From: UBA4782 sp034430215
GTDB lineage: Bacteria; Chloroflexota; Anaerolineae; Anaerolineales; Anaerolineaceae
NCBI GenBank assembly: GCA_034430215.1
Contig: DAOUFE010000019.1
Span: forward strand, 310,001 to 374,000
DNA: 64,000 nt
Reading direction: 5' to 3'
The notes below the pieces were generated by a model that saw only the letters and a program-made list of their open reading frames with translations, was not told the origin of the DNA and ran no database searches. Both the position numbers and the translations under genes were made by a program. Within the stretch, counting starts at the first letter, position 1, and the number at the start of each line of letters is the position of its first letter. Positions 62,588-64,000 of the stretch are shown in pieces.

Positions 62588-63295
62588 TCAAAAAAGAAAA
62601 TATCCCAGGAGAATAGAGATTGCCGGAACAGTAAGATTATCAAAATCTTTAATCGAAATTGATTCTACGATTGCTGCTATCAAAGAGATTATAGTTATCG
62701 GAAGGATAAAAACTTTAAGGGGTCCTATAAAATTATCTGTTGAAACAAAAATAGCTAGCACGATAAAAGAGAATATCATCCCCCCCAGAAACATAGCAAG
62801 ACTTCCAGCCAATGATTTGCTCTTTGACCAGGGTAGAGTCAAGCTTTCTACTCTACTGCCAATAATGTCAGCCAGCCCGTCGCCACCGCAAAGCATCATT
62901 AATGCAACAATGCCAATTGGATTTGTTTTCCAAAAGATCAGAGTTAAGGTTACAAAAACGATCCCATAAAATAGAGGTCCTCGCAATATCTCTTTGCGAT
63001 TGCCACTACGTGACATGGCATCCACTGAAGCTTGATCTTTGATCACGCCAAATCCAACCAGAGCAAATTGAATACTGATCCCTAAAGGGATCACAGAGGC
63101 TAAAAAGCGAGATGCAGGATGATCAGGAAAAAGAAGCCAGCATAGAACGAAGATTAATCCGGTTCCAGAATGAATGATCTTCCGGCTCAATGCCGAGCTG
63201 ATCCAACCGCGATGTGCAATAAAATCTACCAATCTCAGCCAGACCAAAGCAATTACCAATGTAATAAAAAATGCAATCCATACTTTATGAATCAC
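62588..63295 (-). CDS. Phytol/dolichol kinase-like membrane protein
   Basis: A ~235-residue CTP-dependent polyprenol/phytol kinase-like protein of the CDP-diglyceride-synthetase superfamily, with about seven membrane segments and the signature RKIIHSGTG and GDGLADIIG-R stretches. The frame also opens at TTG 63307 directly after the smpB stop. GTG 63295 stands seven bases after GGAG and is preferred with low certainty. It could phosphorylate an isoprenoid alcohol for lipid recycling. Confidence 0.75.
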   Translation of the reverse strand: MIHKVWIAFFITLVIALVWLRLVDFIAHRGWISSALSRKIIHSGTGLIFVLCWLLFPDHPASRFLASVIPLGISIQFALVGFGVIKDQASVDAMSRSGNRKEILRGPLFYGIVFVTLTLIFWKTNPIGIVALMMLCGGDGLADIIGSRVESLTLPWSKSKSLAGSLAMFLGGMIFSFIVLAIFVSTDNFIGPLKVFILPITIISLIAAIVESISIKDFDNLTVPAISILLGYFLF

Positions 63296-63307
63296 AAATG
63301 ACTCCAA

Positions 63308-63757
63308 CTAGCGAATTTTTCTTCGTCTATCCATCTCACGGTTTAAATCTTTTTTAGCAATATCTGCCCTTTTATCATATAACTTTTTCCCCTTAGCAAG
63401 AGCAATATCAATTTTCGCCAATCCATCCTTTAAATAAACTTTCACGGGGATGATTGTCACCCCTTTTTGGCGAACAGCATTCCAGAGCTTGAGCACTTCT
63501 TTTTTATGCAGAAGTAGTTTCCTTTTACGTAGAGGGTCATGATTGAAACGGTTAGCACTTTCATATGGCGCTATATGAGCACCCATCAGCCAGGCTTCCT
63601 GGTTCTCGATCTGCACATAGGCTTCACTTAAACTCATCTTCCCCGCACGGATGGATTTGATCTCGCTACCTAAAAGTACCATTCCTGCTTCAAAGTGTTC
63701 AATAAGAAAATATTCAAAATTAGCTTTACGATTAGTTGCAACGACTTTCACAGGCAT
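63308..63757 (-). CDS. smpB: SsrA-binding protein SmpB
   Basis: A 149-residue trans-translation factor that binds tmRNA and rescues stalled ribosomes. Family motifs are visible: the N-terminal VVATNRKANFEYFL, LLGSEIKSIRAGKMSLSEAYV, and the basic C-terminal DKRADIAKKDLNREMDRRRK tail that enters the mRNA channel. No ssrA (tmRNA) gene is seen nearby. Confidence 0.95.
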   Translation of the reverse strand: MPVKVVATNRKANFEYFLIEHFEAGMVLLGSEIKSIRAGKMSLSEAYVQIENQEAWLMGAHIAPYESANRFNHDPLRKRKLLLHKKEVLKLWNAVRQKGVTIIPVKVYLKDGLAKIDIALAKGKKLYDKRADIAKKDLNREMDRRRKIR

Positions 63758-63921
63758 TGCGTTATTGTAGCATAGAACTTCTTATATCGAAAAAATAAGA
63801 GACTTTTTCATCTTTCAATTGATTTTTCTCGGATTCAGTATCCATTTCATAAGCAGTTATAATTTACTAACAAAGCCATTGACATCTAACCCTGCATTAT
63901 CGATTAATGAGGAGGTAACGT
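63758..63921. promoter_or_regulatory. Divergent spacer, smpB / patatin-like gene
   Basis: About 164 AT-rich bases. A TATAAT occurs at about 63860-63865 and a TTGACA at about 63881, both on the plus strand, but neither has a clear partner at 17 bases. A strong GAGGAGG ribosome site lies just before the ATG at 63922. No RNA gene is visible. Confidence 0.35.
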
Positions 63922-64000
63922 ATGAAGGAAATTGCTGTAGCTTTAGGAGGAGGTGGTATACGGGGCATAGCTCATATTGGAGTTTTAAAGAAGCTTCAGG
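63922..64000 (+). CDS. Patatin-like phospholipase, 3' truncated by window end
   Basis: Only 26 codons are present. They begin with an ALGGGGIRG oxyanion-loop motif and continue with AHIGVLKKLQ, the exact N-terminal signature of bacterial patatin-like (RssA/YchK-type) serine lipases. The catalytic GxSxG lies beyond the window. Confidence 0.85.
   Translation, partial: MKEIAVALGGGGIRGIAHIGVLKKLQ

Noticed and set aside
1..64000. CRISPR arrays, insertion sequences, prophage or integron structure
   Set aside because: No regularly spaced repeats, transposase or integrase genes, or terminal inverted repeats were found by reading; the coding is nearly continuous.

Overview
The window looks like chromosome of an anaerobic or facultative member of the Chloroflexota, most likely Anaerolineae. 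This is inferred from an AT-rich genome with dense, overlapping co-oriented genes, coenzyme F420 biosynthesis next to xanthine-dehydrogenase-type enzymes, large YfhO-type membrane proteins, a CT398-type zinc-ribbon protein and a DUF2085 protein beside CcdA. No 16S rRNA or other taxonomic marker is present, so the assignment is tentative. No insertion sequence, prophage, CRISPR array or replication origin was seen. No gap between genes exceeds about 200 bases.

Layout. 1-6035: a 5'-truncated glycosidase-like protein, ATP-dependent PEP carboxykinase, and a leftward GH4 glycosidase / PfkB kinase / prepilin peptidase operon. 6170-10859: a rightward repair operon, mrfA-mrfB (the helicase carries an inserted HNH domain), then a methyltransferase and a DUF2007 protein. 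10856-31749: an 18-gene leftward run of about 21 kb with three complete molybdenum hydroxylase modules (each with FAD, 2Fe-2S and Mo domains), an SsnA-type aminohydrolase, XdhC, two MocA-like nucleotidyltransferases, a CBS-domain pyrophosphatase, and the F420 genes cofE, cofD, cofC, npdG plus an LLM-class F420-dependent oxidoreductase. It starts at a sigma70-like promoter followed at once by a structured leader (31751-31842).

31952-39079: a rightward housekeeping operon (M20 peptidase, DUF1385, ComEA, YqeY, PgpH, YbeY, diacylglycerol kinase, endonuclease IV). 39074-44113: two divergent response regulators, a DUF192 protein, a LysM/M23 envelope protein and two unrecognised proteins. 44121-45154: tRNA-Arg(UCU), a GNAT acetyltransferase and MogA. 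45151-52766: a leftward operon of four large membrane proteins arranged as a duplicated pair (A-B-A'-B'). 52850-56026: a zinc-ribbon coiled-coil protein and a membrane-anchored NACHT/HEAT protein. 56023-63757: leftward genes for YggU, YggT, YggS, PgeF, DUF2085, CcdA, an L,D-transpeptidase, an aromatic amino acid lyase, a phytol/dolichol-kinase-like protein and SmpB. 63922-end: the start of a patatin-like phospholipase.

How the parts fit. The 21-kb run reads as a catabolic unit for purines or other N-heterocycles. It encodes the hydroxylases, machinery that finishes their molybdenum cofactor (MocA, XdhC; MogA lies elsewhere at 44.7 kb), and the late steps of F420 synthesis with an NADP:F420 oxidoreductase and an F420-dependent enzyme. 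That suggests electrons from heterocycle hydroxylation are exchanged with F420. The pyrophosphatase could remove the pyrophosphate made by CofC and MocA. This grouping and its structured leader are the most interesting content of the window.
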